A stretch of 64,000 nt of DNA from Mycobacterium sp. DL592 (GTDB lineage Bacteria; Actinomycetota; Actinomycetes; Mycobacteriales; Mycobacteriaceae): positions 4,102,172 through 4,166,171 of the forward strand of contig NZ_CP050192.1 of NCBI RefSeq assembly GCF_011694515.1, in the 5' to 3' direction. Shown here piece after piece: positions 1 through 8,311 of the stretch; the stretch's first letter is position 1, and each line of letters begins with the position of its first letter. Under the pieces are notes generated by a model, which was given only the letters and a program-made list of their open reading frames with translations, ran no database searches and had not been told where the DNA came from. Position numbers and translations under genes: made by a program.

Positions 1-1
1 G

Positions 2-229
2 GCGACGGTCCCGACCACCCATCGCTGGATCCCGAAGGCGATGGACGTGCAGTACCTGCACAAGGCGACGACCTCGCTGCGGGCCTGCGCCCGGCTCGAT
101 CCGCCGGACTTCGCCGCGATCACCGAGGGCGCCGAGATCGTCGTGCCGGTCAGCGCCTACGACCGGGCCGGCACCGAGGTGTTCCGTGCCGAGATCACCA
201 CCTGGGTCACACCGGCCCGGATTTCCTGA
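2..229 (+). CDS. DUF4442/hot-dog-fold protein, 3' end only
   Basis: This is the C-terminal 75 or so residues of a gene that begins left of the window; the frame is open from base 2 to the TGA at 227-229. The residues PTTHRWIPKAMDVQYLHKA followed by TSLRACARL resemble the central strand and helix of DUF4442 (thioesterase-like hot-dog) proteins. The segment ends with a typical last strand (FRAEITTWVTPA). Family members are presumed acyl-CoA or acyl-ACP thioesterases, but substrate and catalytic residues cannot be judged from this fragment. The next gene starts 24 bases downstream on the same strand. Confidence 0.6.
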   Translation, partial: ATVPTTHRWIPKAMDVQYLHKATTSLRACARLDPPDFAAITEGAEIVVPVSAYDRAGTEVFRAEITTWVTPARIS

Positions 230-253
230 CAGTTACTGCCATAACGGCATAGC

Positions 254-1324
254 ATGCCGGGCATGTACCGAGTCATTCAGTGGGCGACCGGCGGTGTCGG
301 CAAGGCGGCGATCCAGGGCGTGCTGCGCCATCCCGAACTCGAACTCGTGGGCTGCTGGGTCCACAGCGACGACAAGAACGGCCGCGACGTCGGCGAGCTG
401 ATCGGTCAGGAGCCGATCGGTGTCGCCGCCACGACCGACATCGACGCGCTGCTCGCCCTCGACGCCGACTGCGTCATGTACTCACCGCTGCTGCCCGACG
501 AACAGGTGGTCGCCAGGATCCTGCGGTCGGGCAAGAACGTCGTCACGCCGGTGGGCTGGGTGTACCCCGATCCGCAGAGCCCGCCGGTGCGGGCCATCGA
601 AGAGGCGTGTCTGGTCGGCGGCGTGACACTGCACGGTTCGGGCATCCACCCCGGCGGCATCACCGAACGTTTTCCGTTGATGGTGTCGTCGCTGTCCTCG
701 GCGATCACCCACGTCCGCGCCGAGGAGTTCTCCGACATCCGCACCTACAACGCTCCCCTGGTGGTGCGAGAGGTGATGGGCTTCGGACTGACCCCGGAGC
801 AGGCGATGAGCGGGCCGATCGCCGCGCTGCTGGAGGCCGGCTTCAAGGCCTCGGTCCGGATGGTCACCGACCAGTTGGGCTTTCGCGCCGAACCCCGTAT
901 CCGCTCGACCCAGGAGGTCGCGGTCGCCGTCACCGGCACCGACGAACTCGTGGTTCCGATGGAAGCGGGCACCGTGGCCGCCCGGCGATTCCGCTGGCAG
1001 GCCATCGTCGACGACACCCCGGTAGTCACCGCCGCGGTGAACTGGCTGATGTGCGAGGTCGAACTCGATCCGCCGTGGACTCTGGGCGAGCAGGGTGAGC
1101 GCTTCGAGGTCGAGATCACCGGCGACCCCGACGTCTCTCTGACGTTCAAAGGGCTGCAACCGGAATCGGTTGCCGAAGGGCTCATCCGCAATCCGGGGGT
1201 CGTCGCCACCGCCAACCACTGCGTCAGCGCCATCCCCTATGTGTGCGAGGCCGCGCCCGGCATCAAGACCTACCTGGACCTGCCGCTCATCGCCGGCCGG
1301 GCCGCCCCCGGCCTGGCCCGCTGA
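254..1324 (+). CDS. NAD(P)-binding dihydrodipicolinate-reductase-like oxidoreductase
   Basis: The 356-residue protein opens with a Rossmann nucleotide-binding loop (WATGGVGKAA, about residues 10-19). It shows the layout of the large mycobacterial family related to dihydrodipicolinate reductase N-terminal domains and 2,4-diaminopentanoate dehydrogenase. A role in lysine synthesis is unlikely, because the catalytic C-terminal domain differs and the neighbours are a VOC protein and an SDR. An in-frame ATG at 263 (MYRVIQW) is an equally good start; neither has a strong ribosome binding site. Its TGA overlaps the ATG of the VOC gene by one base, so it heads a four-gene operon. The substrate is unknown. 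Confidence 0.75.
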   Translation: MPGMYRVIQWATGGVGKAAIQGVLRHPELELVGCWVHSDDKNGRDVGELIGQEPIGVAATTDIDALLALDADCVMYSPLLPDEQVVARILRSGKNVVTPVGWVYPDPQSPPVRAIEEACLVGGVTLHGSGIHPGGITERFPLMVSSLSSAITHVRAEEFSDIRTYNAPLVVREVMGFGLTPEQAMSGPIAALLEAGFKASVRMVTDQLGFRAEPRIRSTQEVAVAVTGTDELVVPMEAGTVAARRFRWQAIVDDTPVVTAAVNWLMCEVELDPPWTLGEQGERFEVEITGDPDVSLTFKGLQPESVAEGLIRNPGVVATANHCVSAIPYVCEAAPGIKTYLDLPLIAGRAAPGLAR

Positions 1325-1791
1325 TGGAACCGGTTGCCGACCTGAGGTTCTCGCACCTGGTGGTGGGCGTGACGGATATGGACCGGGCGCTGTCCTTCTA
1401 TCGAGGTCTGCTCGGCATGGACGTCGTGTTCGACCAGGCCATGTCCGGTGAACCCTTCGACGCCGCGCTCGGCGGCTCCGCCGGGCACCAGGGCCGTGTC
1501 GTCGGCGGCCTGGTCGGCGGGGTGATGCTCGAACTGCTGTCACTGGGCGGCCCGGCCCGCCCGGCCCGCAGGTCGATCGTGGGCAATCAGAACATCTCCC
1601 TGTCGGTGGCCGACCTCGACGACACCTATCGCCGGGTCCGTGCCGCCGGCTACGAACCCGACCAGGCGCCCTTCGAGATCGCCGGGGTGCGGATGTTCTT
1701 CGTCAAGGACCCCGACGGCACCTCCGTTGAATTCATCGAATTCCCAACGCCGGCAAGGACATCGGAGGAACTACACCGTGGCACTGGATGA
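1324..1791 (+). CDS. VOC-family (glyoxalase/dioxygenase-fold) protein
   Basis: This 155-residue protein is a single vicinal-oxygen-chelate domain built of two beta-alpha-beta-beta-beta modules. The first begins LRFSHLVVGVTDMDRALSFY and the second is around NISLSVADLDDTYRRV, ending in the usual DPDGTSVEFIEF strand. Metal-ligand type residues (His near the first strand, Glu in VEFIEF) are present. The ATG at 1324 overlaps the upstream stop as TGATG, which fixes the start. It overlaps the following SDR gene by 14 bases, indicating translational coupling. VOC proteins include epimerases, lyases and extradiol dioxygenases; the context suggests small-molecule catabolism, but no substrate can be named. 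Confidence 0.8.
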   Translation: MEPVADLRFSHLVVGVTDMDRALSFYRGLLGMDVVFDQAMSGEPFDAALGGSAGHQGRVVGGLVGGVMLELLSLGGPARPARRSIVGNQNISLSVADLDDTYRRVRAAGYEPDQAPFEIAGVRMFFVKDPDGTSVEFIEFPTPARTSEELHRGTG

Positions 1792-2569
1792 CGCGCAGCC
1801 GTACTGGCATCCGAAATCCCTCGCCGGCCTGCGGGCGATCGTCACCGGTGCGGCCCTGGGTGTCGGCCGCGGCATCACCGCGGCACTGCTGGAACGCGGC
1901 GCTTCGGTGCTGCTGGTCGACCGCAACCCAGCGGTGAACAAGGTGGCCGACCAGTTCGCGACCGAGGGACACCGGGCCGTCGCACTGGTCGCCGACCTGT
2001 GCGACCGCGCCAGCTACGCTCACATCGTCGACACCGCGGTCCAGCACCTCGGCGGGCTCGATGCGCTGGTCAACAACGCCATCGCGAGCAACGAGCCAAA
2101 GCCGTTCGGCGATATCACCATGGCCGACTATGACCTGGTCTTCGACATCGGGCCGCGGGCCACCTTCTTTCTGATGCAGGCGGCCCACCCGGTGCTCAAG
2201 GCCGCAGGCGGCGGATCGATCGTGAACCTCGGCTCTGGCAGCGGCACCGGCGGGCAGACCTGGTTCGGAGCCTACGCCGCGGCCAAGGAGGCGATCCGCG
2301 GCATGTCGAAGGTCGCCGCCCTGGAATGGGGATCCGACAACATCCGGGTCAACGTGATCTGCCCATTCGCCAACTCCGACGGCGTGCGGGGGTGGAGCGA
2401 GGCGTTCCCCGACGTTTACGGCAAGGTCGTGAAAGGCATTCCGCTGCAACGGGTCGGCGATACCCACGACGACATCGGCGCGATGGTCGCCTTCCTGGTC
2501 AGCGCCGATGCGTCCTACCTCACCGCGCAGACCATCCACGTCGACGGCGGGATGGGAACCTTCCGGTGA
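1778..2569 (+). CDS. Short-chain dehydrogenase/reductase (SDR)
   Basis: Classical SDR of 263 residues. It has the cofactor loop TGAALGVGRGI near residue 22, an NNAIA motif (the NNAG equivalent), the catalytic Ser in GSGSGTGGQ, and YxxxK as YAAAKEAIRG. The C-terminus DGGMGTFR is typical. The start is GTG at 1778, preceded by GGAGG at about 1765-1769 and reading MALDDAQPYW. Upstream in-frame codons lie inside the VOC gene and look non-coding. The gene overlaps the VOC gene by 14 bases and the TetR gene by 4 bases, so it is the third gene of the operon. It probably oxidises or reduces an alcohol/ketone in the same pathway. Confidence 0.85.
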   Translation: MALDDAQPYWHPKSLAGLRAIVTGAALGVGRGITAALLERGASVLLVDRNPAVNKVADQFATEGHRAVALVADLCDRASYAHIVDTAVQHLGGLDALVNNAIASNEPKPFGDITMADYDLVFDIGPRATFFLMQAAHPVLKAAGGGSIVNLGSGSGTGGQTWFGAYAAAKEAIRGMSKVAALEWGSDNIRVNVICPFANSDGVRGWSEAFPDVYGKVVKGIPLQRVGDTHDDIGAMVAFLVSADASYLTAQTIHVDGGMGTFR

Positions 2570-3165
2570 CCGACACGCCCTCGCTGCGGGACAGGCAACG
2601 GGCCCAGGTGCGCGCAGACATCCACGCCGCGGCCTACCGCCTGTTCGCCGCGCGGGGCTACGCCAACGTGACCACCGAGGACATCGCGGCCGAGGCGGCG
2701 GTGTCGCCTAGGACGTTCTTCCGTCACGTGGCCACCAAGGAGGAGTTGCTGCTCGGCGCGGTCCAGCGCGGTGGCGCGGCGATCGCGGCGCTGCTGCAGC
2801 GCCGGCCGCCGGACGAGCCGCCCGATCTGGCGCTCTCGGCAGCCATCATCGGGCGGGTCGGGTCGTTCGACGACGCCGACCTGCAGAACTGGCTGGCGGT
2901 GATCCTGACCGCACCGGAGTTGCTCGACCGCGTGACCCTGCTCGCCGGTCAGGACCGCAACCGCCTGGTCGAACTGATCGCTGACCGGATGGGGCTTGAT
3001 TCCGCCCAGGACAGCAGGCCCGGGCTGCTGGTCCAATTGTCTTTGGCGGCAGCTGATTTCGCGTTCCAACGCTGGGTGCGCGACGGCAACACCCGGCGCC
3101 GGTCGCTGTCGCGCGACGTGCAGGACGCCCTCGCCGTCGTCGAACATCCCCGGTGGCGGGGCTAG
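2566..3165 (+). CDS. TetR-family transcriptional regulator
   Basis: A 199-residue TetR regulator. The N-terminal helix-turn-helix runs from about residue 12 to 58 (AYRLFAARGYANVTTEDIA, then VSPRTFFRHVATKEEL), followed by an unconserved ligand domain. The GTG at 2566 overlaps the SDR stop as GTGA, which sets the start. As the last gene of the operon it is a likely autoregulator of the genes at 254-2569. It ends in CTAG shared with the stop of the convergent esterase gene. The effector cannot be inferred. Confidence 0.85.
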   Translation: MTDTPSLRDRQRAQVRADIHAAAYRLFAARGYANVTTEDIAAEAAVSPRTFFRHVATKEELLLGAVQRGGAAIAALLQRRPPDEPPDLALSAAIIGRVGSFDDADLQNWLAVILTAPELLDRVTLLAGQDRNRLVELIADRMGLDSAQDSRPGLLVQLSLAAADFAFQRWVRDGNTRRRSLSRDVQDALAVVEHPRWRG

Positions 3166-4772
3166 CGGGTACCTTTCAGCGTCGCCCAGAACTGACACTG
3201 GTGGCGAGCGGCGAAATCGGTGACGACGGACAGCGCCCCGGTCTGCAGCGACAACCGAGGACCGGTGGTCGAGTCGGCCCCCAGCTGCGGCCACTGCAGC
3301 TGGCCGACGACGTCTGGGGTGCCGGTCTTCACGAACTGACTCCAGTAACCGATCATCTGGTCGGAGAGCTGGCGCTGCGCGGGATTCAGCGGTGGCGCCC
3401 CACCGATGTCGAACAGGTAGCGCAGGTCGAGCCCGTGGCTGGCGCCGACCGAAAACGGAACCAGCCGGAACGGGTCGGGCGCGGGAGCGTTCCGGTCGTT
3501 GAACTCATAGGCGTACACCGGGCCGCTGTGCGCCAGGTTGCTCGCCATTTTGTCTGCAGGACAGGCGAATTGACTGTCCGTGACGGCGGCCGAGTATGCT
3601 CGCCCGGCGCTGCCGCCGTAGCGCTGCAATGGATAGTGCGCGCCCACCGCCGCCGCGTCGGCACCGAACGTGTCGGCCAGCAGCTTCGAATACGGTGGCA
3701 ATCCGTGCCCACGCAGGTACTGGATGGCGACGAACAGGGTGAACTCGTCGGTGGTGGTGCCGATGAGGACGGGAACCCGCGGGACCTTGCCGAGAGCGAA
3801 CCCGGTCATCGGGTCGACCGGCAGCTTGTCGGTGCCGGTGACCGGGCCGGTGAGCCAGTCCGCGCCGAATCCGACGTACAGCGGCGGACGCAGCAGGCGG
3901 TCGACGGGCATGGCGCGCAGGCATTGCGCGACGCTGCCCGGATCCGGGCAGCCGGCCCGCCGCGCGTAGTCCAGGCTGACGCGCTGGGCGGTGGGACGGT
4001 CGGACTGGGTCTGGCACGGCCCGCTCTGCAGGATCGCCGCGCGGAACAGCCCGGCCGATTCGGGTGCGACGAGGTGGTCACACACCGACATCGCCCCTGC
4101 GGACTCCCCCGCGATGGTGACCTTGGCCGGATCGCCGCCGAAGGCACCGATGTTGTCCTGCACCCAGCGCAGTGCGGCCTGCTGGTCTTGCAGTCCGTAG
4201 TTGCCCGCGTCGCCGGTTGGGCTCAGCGCCGGGTGAGCCAGGAAGCCGAGTGTGCCCAACCGGTAGTTCACGGTGACCACGACGATGTCGCCCTGGGTGG
4301 CCATCCACCGCGCGTCGTAGATATCGGCGCTGCCGTTGAGGAACCCGCCGCCGTGGATCCAGACCATCACCGGTCGCGGGGTGGTCGGGGTGGCTCCGTC
4401 GGGCGTCCAGACGTTGAGACTCAGGCAATCCTCACCGGTCGGGCGACCGTAGTCGGGATCGGTGCGGGTGTCCTGCGGGCAGCGCAGGCCCGGCCTGGTG
4501 GCGTCACGCACGCCCTGCCACGGCGGCACCGGCGCAGGCGGCTGCCAGCGCAACTCGCCCACGGGCGACGCCGCGTACGGGATGCCGTCGAACACCCGGT
4601 ATCCCGGTGCGGCGACGCCGCGAACCTCTCCGCCGGTGGTGTGCACCACCGTCGGTTGAGGTGACGCCGCGGATTCGGATTCACTGCCGCCCCGGGCACA
4701 CCCGGCGACCAGGACGAGGCTCATCAGGGCCGCAACGACCGACCGGAGTGGGCGAAGCGATCGGTGCGGCAC
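3162..4772 (-). CDS. Type B carboxylesterase, secreted lipoprotein
   Basis: The 536-residue protein starts with a lipoprotein signal (basic head, hydrophobic core, lipobox LVAGC at about residues 21-25), so it is expected to be exported and anchored outside. It carries type B carboxylesterase signatures: the oxyanion stretch WIHGGGFLNGS, the nucleophile elbow GESAGAM (Ser224), the EDCLSLNV motif, and a late GASHGLDL supplying the candidate catalytic His. It hydrolyses ester bonds of unknown lipids or xenobiotics. The start is GTG at 4772. It converges with the TetR gene on its left, sharing the CTAG stop overlap, and diverges from the P450 gene. Confidence 0.85.
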   Translation of the reverse strand: MPHRSLRPLRSVVAALMSLVLVAGCARGGSESESAASPQPTVVHTTGGEVRGVAAPGYRVFDGIPYAASPVGELRWQPPAPVPPWQGVRDATRPGLRCPQDTRTDPDYGRPTGEDCLSLNVWTPDGATPTTPRPVMVWIHGGGFLNGSADIYDARWMATQGDIVVVTVNYRLGTLGFLAHPALSPTGDAGNYGLQDQQAALRWVQDNIGAFGGDPAKVTIAGESAGAMSVCDHLVAPESAGLFRAAILQSGPCQTQSDRPTAQRVSLDYARRAGCPDPGSVAQCLRAMPVDRLLRPPLYVGFGADWLTGPVTGTDKLPVDPMTGFALGKVPRVPVLIGTTTDEFTLFVAIQYLRGHGLPPYSKLLADTFGADAAAVGAHYPLQRYGGSAGRAYSAAVTDSQFACPADKMASNLAHSGPVYAYEFNDRNAPAPDPFRLVPFSVGASHGLDLRYLFDIGGAPPLNPAQRQLSDQMIGYWSQFVKTGTPDVVGQLQWPQLGADSTTGPRLSLQTGALSVVTDFAARHQCQFWATLKGTR

Positions 4773-4865
4773 GGGAGTCGAGCCTACGCGGAAGCCGGGA
4801 CAGGGCCTTCGGTCCTCAATCGTCCGAAAGGACTTCCGCTATCGGCGAGCATCGCCCACACTACT

Positions 4866-4885
4866 AACCTGACACCCGTCAAGTT
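4866..4885. promoter_or_regulatory. Candidate operator palindrome upstream of the P450
   Basis: The 20-base sequence AACCTGACACCCGTCAAGTT is an inverted repeat with 8-base arms (one mismatch pair) around ACCC. It lies 28 bases before the P450 ATG and overlaps a possible -10 (TACTAA, 4862-4867). Two TetR genes are nearby (2566, 6786), so a TetR-type repressor site is a reasonable inference. Confidence 0.45.
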
Positions 4886-4913
4886 TTGCGCATCAGTGAG
4901 CGAGGAGACCCGT

Positions 4914-6164
4914 ATGACCACCCGGATCATGGACCCCGCAGCCCGTGTTCTGGCCGACCCGCAGGCCTACACCGACGAGAAGCGGCTGCACGAAGCGCTG
5001 GCCCACCTGCGGGCGCATGCGCCGGTGTCCTGGGTCGACGTCGAGGGGTACCGGCCGTTCTGGGCGATCACCAAGCACTCCGACATCATGGACATCGAAC
5101 GGCAGAACGACCTGTTCACGAACTACCCTCGGCCGCTGCTGGCGATCACCGAGGCCGACGAGAAGCTGCTGCGCGACCTGGAAGCCGGCACCGGTCTGCG
5201 GACCCTGATCCACATGGACGATCCGCATCATCGCGACGTCCGCAAGGTCGGCGCCGACTGGTTCCGGCCCTCGGTGCTCAAGTCACTCAAGGCCCGCTGT
5301 GACGAGCTGGCCAAGATCTGGGTCGACAAGATGGCCGAGAAGGGCCCGGAACTCGACTTCATGACCGAGATCGCCGTCAACTACCCGCTCTACATCATCC
5401 TGACCATGCTGGGCCTGCCGGACTCGGACTTCCCCCGCATGCTCAAGCTGACCCAGGAGATGTTCGGCGGCAACGACGAGGAGTTCCAGCGCGGCGGCGA
5501 CGTCGACGACATGCTGGCGGTTCTGATGGACTTCTTCAACTACTTCTCGGCGCTGACCGCCTCGCGCCGCGAAACCCCGACCGACGACCTGGCGTCCGCG
5601 ATCGCCAACGCGAAGATCAACGGTGAGCCGCTGTCGGACATGGACACCCTGTCCTATTACGTCATCGTGGCCAGCGCCGGGCACGACACCACCAGCGCCG
5701 GCATCGCCGGCGGTATGCGGGCCCTGCTGGAGCACCCCGACCAGTTGGCCCGGCTGCAGAACGACATGTCACTGATGGGCACCGCGGTCGAGGAGATGAT
5801 CCGCTGGGTGGTGCCGGTCAAGGAGTTCATGCGCACCGCTCAGGAGGACACCGAGGTGCGCGGGGTGAGGATCGCCAAGGGCGAAGCCGTGCACCTGACA
5901 TATGTTTCGGCCAACCGCGACGAAGAGGTCTTCGTCAATCCCGACAAGTTCGACGTGGGCCGCGACCCCAACAAGCATCTGTCGTTCGGTTACGGTGTGC
6001 ACTTCTGCCTCGGCGCCTCACTGGCCCGCATGGAGATGAACAGCTTCTTCACCGAACTCATCCCGCGGATCAAATCCATTGAGCTGGCCGGAAAACCGGA
6101 ACTGATGGCCACCACCTTCGTCGGCGGCCTCAAGCACCTGCCGATTCGGGTCGAGCTGAAGTGA
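4914..6164 (+). CDS. Cytochrome P450
   Basis: A 416-residue soluble bacterial P450. Visible landmarks are the I-helix AGHDTT (255-260), the K-helix ExxR (Glu294-Arg297 in EEMIRW), and the heme-binding FGYGVHFCLG with the axial thiolate Cys365. The ATG at 4914 (MTTRIMDP) has GCGAGGAGA just upstream; in-frame codons from 4764 lie in the divergent promoter region and are not used. It hydroxylates an unknown lipid or small molecule and needs a ferredoxin and reductase; a ferredoxin-reductase-type flavoprotein lies at 15921-17099, but no ferredoxin was found. Its 3' end overlaps the convergent TetR gene by 35 bases. Confidence 0.93.
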   Translation: MTTRIMDPAARVLADPQAYTDEKRLHEALAHLRAHAPVSWVDVEGYRPFWAITKHSDIMDIERQNDLFTNYPRPLLAITEADEKLLRDLEAGTGLRTLIHMDDPHHRDVRKVGADWFRPSVLKSLKARCDELAKIWVDKMAEKGPELDFMTEIAVNYPLYIILTMLGLPDSDFPRMLKLTQEMFGGNDEEFQRGGDVDDMLAVLMDFFNYFSALTASRRETPTDDLASAIANAKINGEPLSDMDTLSYYVIVASAGHDTTSAGIAGGMRALLEHPDQLARLQNDMSLMGTAVEEMIRWVVPVKEFMRTAQEDTEVRGVRIAKGEAVHLTYVSANRDEEVFVNPDKFDVGRDPNKHLSFGYGVHFCLGASLARMEMNSFFTELIPRIKSIELAGKPELMATTFVGGLKHLPIRVELK

Positions 6165-6786
6165 CCTCGGGTGCCGCGGGCTTGCGGTGGACCGCCAGGA
6201 AGCCTTCCACCGCTTTGCGCGCGCAGGCGCGGTAGTCGAAGTCGGTCAGGGTACTGATCCGTCCGGCGACAAGCGGTCCGATCAGCAGCATGATGGCCTG
6301 TGCCCGGTCCACTTCGCCGAGTTCGGCCGCGGCCTCCGGACTGTCGAAGATCGCGTCGAACGGGGCGCCGTACTGCTGGGCGATCCGTTCCCGCAGGGTG
6401 CTGATCTCCGTGCTGTCCGTGTCGGCGGTGCCGGGAATCCGTTCCATGTCGGGGCCGAGCGCCAGCCAGTAGGTGGCGGTCAGCAGCACCGGAGTGTCGG
6501 CGATCAGCTCGGCTTGCGCCTGCACCAGGGCCACCAGCCGCTCCTGCAGCGAGCCGGTCTCCGGCGGCATCGGCGCGGGCGGGATCAGGCTGTTGAACGC
6601 CGCAGCCAAGAGATCGTTGCCGCTGGGGAAGTGGCGGTAGAGGGTCGCCCGGGCTACGTTGGCACCGCGGGTCACCGCATCCACCGTCACCGCGCTGGGC
6701 CCGCCGGTGCGCAGCAGAGCGGTCGCCGCATCGAGCAGCCGCGCGCGGGAGCGCGCCGGCCGCGGATCGCTGCGTTGGCCCGTCAT
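6130..6786 (-). CDS. TetR-family transcriptional regulator
   Basis: A 218-residue regulator with an N-terminal TetR helix-turn-helix (LLDAATALLRTGG, then VTRGANVARATLYRHFPSG, roughly residues 18-60) and an unassigned ligand domain. The start at 6786 (MTGQRSDPR) is supported by AAGGAGG seven bases upstream; the open frame extends 23 codons further but without a better site. It lies between the P450 (convergent, overlapping by 35 bases) and mftG (same strand, 78 bases away). It may regulate the P450, but this is inference from position. Confidence 0.85.
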   Translation of the reverse strand: MTGQRSDPRPARSRARLLDAATALLRTGGPSAVTVDAVTRGANVARATLYRHFPSGNDLLAAAFNSLIPPAPMPPETGSLQERLVALVQAQAELIADTPVLLTATYWLALGPDMERIPGTADTDSTEISTLRERIAQQYGAPFDAIFDSPEAAAELGEVDRAQAIMLLIGPLVAGRISTLTDFDYRACARKAVEGFLAVHRKPAAPEVTSARPESAGA

Positions 6787-6864
6787 GGCGCCCCTCCTTC
6801 CCCGGCTCGTGCTGCCCCGATCCAGCCTGACCAGGGTACCGATAGCCGGTGGCACCGCCTGCGA

Positions 6865-8289
6865 TCAGCAGACGAACTCCGCGGCTCGGTGGCCGATCAT
6901 CGCGATGGTGGCATGCGGACCGCGGCTGGTGATCCTCGGCAGGATGGATCCGTCGACCACCCACAGCCCGTCGAGACCACGGACCCGGCAGCGCGGGTCG
7001 ACGACGGCGTACTCGTCGTCGTCGAGGCCCATCGGCGCCGTGCCGCACAGGTGCTGCGACGTCGACCACATCGGTTCGCCGAGGGTGGTTGTGGTGCGGG
7101 CGATCTCGGCTGCCAGCTGGTGTCCGCGCCGCAGTTCGTCGACATCGCGCGGTTCACTGTCGTAGCGGTGCTCGATGAGCGGGGCCTGCGCGGGGTCAGC
7201 GGAGAGCAGCGTCACGCGCCCGTGCGAGTGCGGCCGCATCAGTGCCACCCCGAGATGCGGCCAGTCGGGCGTTCCCGCGCTGCCGTCACCCACCATCGAG
7301 ATGAAACCCCCTGTGTAGGGCCGGATCTCGACGTCGCCGTCGATGAGCAACACCTCGAGAACCGGGCGCCCCGGCGCGACCGCCCAGGTGGTCGGGATCA
7401 CCCACTCGGGGTGATCCCAGGTGCGCAGGCCGACCGGAAGGTCGGCGACGACGGGGACCCCGGCGCCGCGTAGCGCCGCCGCGGGTCCGATCCCCGAGAC
7501 CATGAGCAGGTGCGCCGACTCGATGGCCCCGGCCGACAACACGACCCGGTCGGCCGACAGGTCGATCGGCCCGTCCGGCCCGATCGCCTCGACTCCGGTC
7601 ACCCGTGTTCCGCTCAGGCGCAGACGCAGCACCCGGTGCCGAGCCAGCACCGTCAGGTTGGACCTGCCGAGGGCCGGCTCGAGGAACGCCGCGCCGGGGC
7701 CGGTGCGGACGCCGTCGACGATGTTCAGCGGAACGGCCCCGATTCCGGGCGGGGTGTTGGCACCCACCGGTTCGGCGTTGAGGTCGGGCAGCCATCGATA
7801 CCCGGCAGAGCGGACCGCGTCCACGAATACCGCTGTGCTGCCGATGAAGTCGTGGGTGCGCCGGATCGCGATCGGACCGCCGTCACGGTCCTGCGGGAGG
7901 TCGAGGTCGGTCTCGATGGCCCGGTAGTGGCTGCTCACCTCCGCCCACGACCAGCCCGGTATCGCGGGGCCGTCGAAGTCGTCGGGCAGGGCCCGGCAGA
8001 AGTAGCCGCCGTTGACCGCACCGGAGCCGCCGACCGTGGCACCCCGCACGATGTCGGCCATCCGGACCGGGGTCTCGGTGAGCGTCGTCCGGTAGCGGCG
8101 AGCCACGGTGCTGGCGGCGCCGATCGGCAGTTGCAGCCCGTTGGCTGTCAGCGCCCGGACACCGGGTTCGGCCTGGCCGAGGCCGGCCTCGACCACCGTG
8201 ACGTGGCAGGACGGATCGGCCGAGAGCCGTTCGGCCAGAACGGATCCAGCGCTGCCGGCGCCGACGATGAGAACGTCACGGTGGGTGAT
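6865..8289 (-). CDS. mftG: Mycofactocin-system GMC oxidoreductase MftG (start codon unclear)
   Basis: A flavin-dependent GMC-family oxidoreductase of about 474 residues and the last gene of the mycofactocin cluster. The FAD-binding glycine motif VLIVGAGSAGS is at the extreme N-terminus. GMC signatures follow (GATVGGSGAVNGGYF; VLSAGAIESAHLLMVSGIGP), and the C-terminal active-site region HLCGTAPMG ... VVDGSILPRI is intact. MftG is reported to reoxidise mycofactocinol and link it to respiration. No ATG, GTG or TTG occurs in frame between the mftF stop (8312) and the Rossmann motif. The nearest plausible initiator is ATC at 8289, eight bases after GAGG. The start is therefore provisional; a sequence error or rare initiation codon is possible. 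Confidence 0.88.
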   Translation of the reverse strand: MTHRDVLIVGAGSAGSVLAERLSADPSCHVTVVEAGLGQAEPGVRALTANGLQLPIGAASTVARRYRTTLTETPVRMADIVRGATVGGSGAVNGGYFCRALPDDFDGPAIPGWSWAEVSSHYRAIETDLDLPQDRDGGPIAIRRTHDFIGSTAVFVDAVRSAGYRWLPDLNAEPVGANTPPGIGAVPLNIVDGVRTGPGAAFLEPALGRSNLTVLARHRVLRLRLSGTRVTGVEAIGPDGPIDLSADRVVLSAGAIESAHLLMVSGIGPAAALRGAGVPVVADLPVGLRTWDHPEWVIPTTWAVAPGRPVLEVLLIDGDVEIRPYTGGFISMVGDGSAGTPDWPHLGVALMRPHSHGRVTLLSADPAQAPLIEHRYDSEPRDVDELRRGHQLAAEIARTTTTLGEPMWSTSQHLCGTAPMGLDDDEYAVVDPRCRVRGLDGLWVVDGSILPRITSRGPHATIAMIGHRAAEFVC

Positions 8290-8311
8290 GTCGATGACCT
8301 CGGCCCGCGGG

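Noticed and set aside
4764..4913. N-terminal extension of the P450 to 4764
   Set aside because: The extra 50 codons cross the promoter and operator-like palindrome, while the ATG at 4914 has a good ribosome site and a typical P450 N-terminus.
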